A model generated the notes under the pieces. The model saw nothing but the letters and a program-made list of their open reading frames with translations. It did no database searches and had not been told where the DNA came from. Positions 61,542 through 64,000 of a stretch of 64,000 bases of DNA are shown here, piece by piece; the stretch's first letter is position 1; each line of letters opens with the position of its first letter. Made by a program: the position numbers and the translations under genes. The stretch is from Taeniopygia guttata (Eukaryota; Chordata; Aves; Passeriformes; Estrildidae), in contig NC_133027.1 of the NCBI RefSeq assembly GCF_048771995.1, forward strand, positions 105,185,501 through 105,249,500. The letters are read 5' to 3'.

Positions 61542-61744
61542 AATTCCCTTTCCATTTCTCCAAATGAGGTTTGATGAATACAGCTCGTTGTCCGCGTTGA
61601 TACCAGGGTAATAATTGTCAGGGGGTCTGAGCGCTCCAGGAAAAGGAAAGCGGAGGAAGAGGGAGGGATACAACCTCCGCTATCTCGCTGTTACTAATTC
61701 CCAGCCGGCTCGGACTCAGGGGACAAGGCGATCGCTTAACAAAC

Positions 61745-61793
61745 CCTCCTCCTCCTCCTCTCCCTTCACCACTCCTTCCTTCCTTCCTTCCTC
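61745..61793 (+). repeat. CCT/CCTT pyrimidine tract
   Basis: Five CCT units, a spacer, then four CCTT units. Such polypurine/polypyrimidine tracts are common near promoters and may form triplex DNA. Confidence 0.85.
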
Positions 61794-61875
61794 TTCGCCG
61801 GCACATTTTCTCCCCCGCGTTTGTCCACGTTTCATTCCTCCTCTTCATGAGGAATAAATCGTGCAAACTCAAACT

Positions 61876-61921
61876 AAAAAGAAAAAAAAAAAAAAAAAAA
61901 AAAGAAAGAAAAAAAAAGGAA
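61876..61921 (+). repeat. A-rich tract
   Basis: About 46 bp of A interrupted by four G. A purine-rich stretch (61918-61990) continues after it. Confidence 0.9.
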
Positions 61922-62049
61922 AAGTGGGTGGGAAAGATACAGGAGGGGAATAAAAAATAAGAAAGGGGAGGGAGGAGGAAAAGGACAGAAAGTGTCTGTG
62001 CATGATCGCTGACCATCTGTGCAAAAGGTGATCATTGTTAGGTACTCAC

Positions 62050-62226
62050 ATGGCTGGTGGCAGAGCAGCTCTTAGCAATTAATAAGTCTCTCAGCTTGAG
62101 CTCTTCTTTCCCCTTTCGGATGGCAGCGCTCTCTGCGTGGCTCGCTCTCACTCGCGCACACACACACAAACCCGATCTGATGCTGCAGGACCGGCCACTT
62201 TGCGAGGGCAACAACACGGGAGGGTT
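62050..62226 (-). other. Putative TATA-driven 5' exon, minus strand
   Basis: On the minus strand an element TATTTATAG (the MEF2 site at 62255-62264) lies about 200 bp upstream of the donor CCAT followed by GTGAGTAC (exon end 62050). With a start about 30 bp past the element the exon would be about 175 nt, a normal size. The leader has a (GT)n run and no coding frame. This is the most complete promoter-exon-donor set in the window, though the reversed TATA reading is weaker than the plus-strand reading. Confidence 0.4.
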
Positions 62227-62254
62227 TGTATTACTCCAGGTTCGTGTGTGTAGC

Positions 62255-62264
62255 CTATAAATAG
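62255..62264. promoter_or_regulatory. MEF2 site / TATA-like element (copy 2)
   Basis: CTATAAATAG, identical to 60515-60524 including three flanking bases. It is placed so as to serve the minus-strand exon ending at 62050. A MEF2 site at a promoter of this kind is compatible with muscle-type control or MEF2 autoregulation; that is inference. Confidence 0.5.
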
Positions 62265-62266
62265 CG

Positions 62267-62850
62267 AACTTTTTGATGGAATCAGCTAACAAATGAGAGG
62301 AGAAGGCGTAATTTTGCGCAGGGAGCCCCCCTTTCTCTTTGCAAGATTAAAACCCCCCAGGCAGCAGACAGAGCTAAAGTTGTGGGTGTGTAGAAAGGAA
62401 TTTCACTTTATTGTGATAGTGCGCGAGATTTGTTTGTTTGTTTATTTTGGGGGTTGTTTTTATTCCTCCCCCCACCGCCACCCCCCACCAACCCATACGT
62501 TACATCCTCCTCCCTGCCTTCCCAGCTAGGGACAGGAACTGCCCCGTGTTAGCACCGACTTTAACTCCAAGTTGGGACCACACAGCATATTTGAGATTTT
62601 TCTTTTGGTGGTGGTGCCTGTTGTTGGTTTGCTGCTTTTATTTTATTTTTTTCCTTTTTTTGGGAGTTGTGGGGGGGAAGATGTCTACGCGATGCCGTGT
62701 GGAAGTGCAGGAGGCGGGCAGGCAGGCTTCCCTGAACGTGCCCTCATTTTGAAAGCGAGTGAAGAACCGAAAGAAAACAGGTCGGAATTATTGGGGGGGT
62801 GGGGGGAGGAGGGAAGAAGGCGGTACTTTGGTAGGGACGAAGTGTGTGAC
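62267..62850. other. Mixed promoter-flank DNA, no gene seen
   Basis: Includes T-rich and C-rich runs (62430-62515, 62585-62670) and a G-rich tract near 62790-62815. No recognised exon. Confidence 0.45.
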
Positions 62851-63253
62851 TGGGGCTTTGGGTCAGCCGAGGAGCGATGGCCCCACTCGAGAGAAAGCGC
62901 CTCCACACACGTGGCTGGGGGGGTTCCGCGGTGCGGTCCCCCCACACCGCTGTCCCGCCCGGCTCAGCGGAGCCTCGGGCACGCGTGGGCGCCGCGGGAA
63001 CATCGTCCTTGCGGGCGCCCGGCCCTTCGCGGGTGGGCAGCGGGGCTGGCCCGACGGCTCGGGCCCCGGGGGAAAACCCCTGCTCCAGAGCCCACCTCGG
63101 CCTTCCTCGGGCAGCCCACGGGCTCCTGGGGGCCGGCTCCTCCCTCCCGTGTTTTGTCGGAGGTCTGAGCGGTACCGGCACGTTCGGCGTCCCCCGGCAA
63201 CGACAGCCCTGTCCCCCGAGGACATTGATTTGCGGGAAGCTTAAGGCTGGGCC

Positions 63254-63337
63254 CTGTCAGCAAAGGGGCTGCCGCTGATAAGTATCCCACCGCGGCAGCT
63301 ATGAAGAGGTTTTCTCCCCTGACAGGTGCCTGACAGG
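63254..63337. promoter_or_regulatory. Cluster of TALE-homeodomain and GATA-like sites
   Basis: TGACAG (the MEIS/PREP/TGIF core) occurs at 63320 and 63331 on the plus strand and as CTGTCA at 63254. The latter two plus-strand copies lie in a direct repeat of CCTGACAGG spaced by 2 bp (63318-63337). A GATA-type TGATAAG lies at 63276-63282. Clustering suggests an enhancer or promoter module; no function is shown. Confidence 0.35.
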
Positions 63338-63787
63338 GCTGGCCGGGAAGAACTGCTGACCTGTCTAAAGAAATATATCTGCGTCTCCCGGAATGGCAGG
63401 ACAGATGGTGCCCGTTCGCACCGCGGCGACTTCTCTCGATGGCACACACCGAGCGGAGCTGATGAATGGTTTGTTTTTATGGCAGGGAGGTAGCGATGCT
63501 CTCGGACATCCCGTGGCAAAGGGCTTGATGGGAAATGTCCGCTCCCGTACAGGCGCGGGTGCCACCGGGAGGGCAGGGGGGCACCGGCACCGCTCCTGCC
63601 CCGTCCCCGCGTACATGACCTGCCGCAGGATCGCCGAGGCAAGGGGTTTTCGGCATCCGCGCCAGAGCCGCGCCCCCAGCTCCCTCCAAACTGGTTCTAA
63701 AGGTCGCCCCCCGGTCGCCCCTCGGCGGAGCCCCGGCAGCGCCGGGCCGGGCTCACGCTGCCTTTGTGCCGCCCGCAGGAGCCCGTG

Positions 63788-63852
63788 TGAGGCAGCGCAC
63801 GGGGGTGAGGCAGCGCACGGGGGTGAGGCAGCGCACGGGGGTGAGGCAGCGC
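63788..63852 (+). repeat. 18-bp minisatellite, 3.6 copies
   Basis: Three exact copies of tgaggcagcgcacggggg (63788-63841), then an 11-bp partial copy. Because 18 is a multiple of three, every reading frame through it shows a six-residue repeat, which explains the repetitive frames seen on the minus strand. Confidence 0.95.
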
Positions 63853-64000
63853 CCCCCGAGCCCGCTCGCTCCCAGCCGCTCTCCCTCCCGCGGCCCCGCT
63901 GGGGCAGTGTCCGGGCGCGGACACGCAGCGGCCGCACGGGCAGTCCACCCTCTCCCCCCCAGCCCCGGTGCGGCTCCGCTGGCGGAGCGGCGACCCCGGC

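Larger units (their letters stand above)
62855..64000. promoter_or_regulatory. CpG island running to the window edge
   Basis: Strongly GC- and CpG-rich to the last base, so the island continues outside the window. The stretch 63240-63540 is less extreme. Frames of 100-200 codons exist in nearly every reading frame and look like composition artefacts. It may be a further promoter of the same gene or of a divergent neighbour. Confidence 0.75.

Noticed and set aside
60940..61611. 223-codon plus-strand frame
   Set aside because: Its first codon is GTG, the content is low-complexity, and a minus-strand donor region lies beside it. No domain is recognisable.
57690..64000. Firm assignment of the locus to MEF2C or another named gene
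   Set aside because: MEF2 sites and multiple leaders are suggestive only; no coding exon or recognised leader sequence is present, so no symbol is given.

Overview
The window looks like nuclear DNA from a bird. The best marker is a 5'-truncated CR1 LINE near 13.8-14.5 kb, on the minus strand, with the 3' tail typical of avian CR1 copies. Older repeat fossils that resemble amniote MIR/L3-type elements and palindromic DNA-transposon relics fit this. A perching bird is possible, but nothing here proves the order. I found no protein-coding exon that I would defend. The long reading frames are chance frames in A+T-rich DNA, GC-rich frames inside CpG islands, or frames with no ATG start. I saw no tRNA, rRNA, CRISPR array or bacterial-type gene.

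From 1 to about 40.9 kb the DNA is A+T-rich and gene-poor, like an intron or gene desert. It holds microsatellites, two small CpG-rich patches around a (CA)n tract (6.84-7.51 kb), the CR1 copy, several ancient repeat fossils, a perfect 33-bp palindrome (24.13 kb), two CTCF-like motifs (35.39 and 38.65 kb) and a fragment resembling a DIRS-type reverse transcriptase (18.5 kb). The DIRS-like fragment is the most unusual transposon relic in the window.

At about 40.95 kb composition switches sharply to a strong CpG island (to about 43.4 kb). Near 41.96-41.99 kb it carries consensus splice donors on opposite strands, so two putative 5' exons would overlap head-to-head. From 43.4 to 57.7 kb the DNA is A+T-rich again, with an ancient palindromic element at 45.2 kb and a MIR-like fossil at 52.3 kb.

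From 57.7 kb to the end there is a broad regulatory block with several CpG-rich patches (57.7-58.9, 60.6-60.8, 61.15-61.5, 62.85-64.0 kb). It has four good minus-strand splice donors (58663, 59056, 60796, 62050), one plus-strand donor (59832) with a TATA-like box upstream, and two identical 13-bp sequences each containing a perfect MEF2 site that also reads as a TATA box (60515 and 62255). Together with the minus-strand donor at 41956, this looks like the multi-promoter 5' end of a developmental or muscle/neural regulatory gene transcribed on the minus strand. Its coding exons would lie beyond the left edge of the window. Antisense or divergent non-coding transcripts on the plus strand are likely. 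The gene's identity is not established from this sequence.
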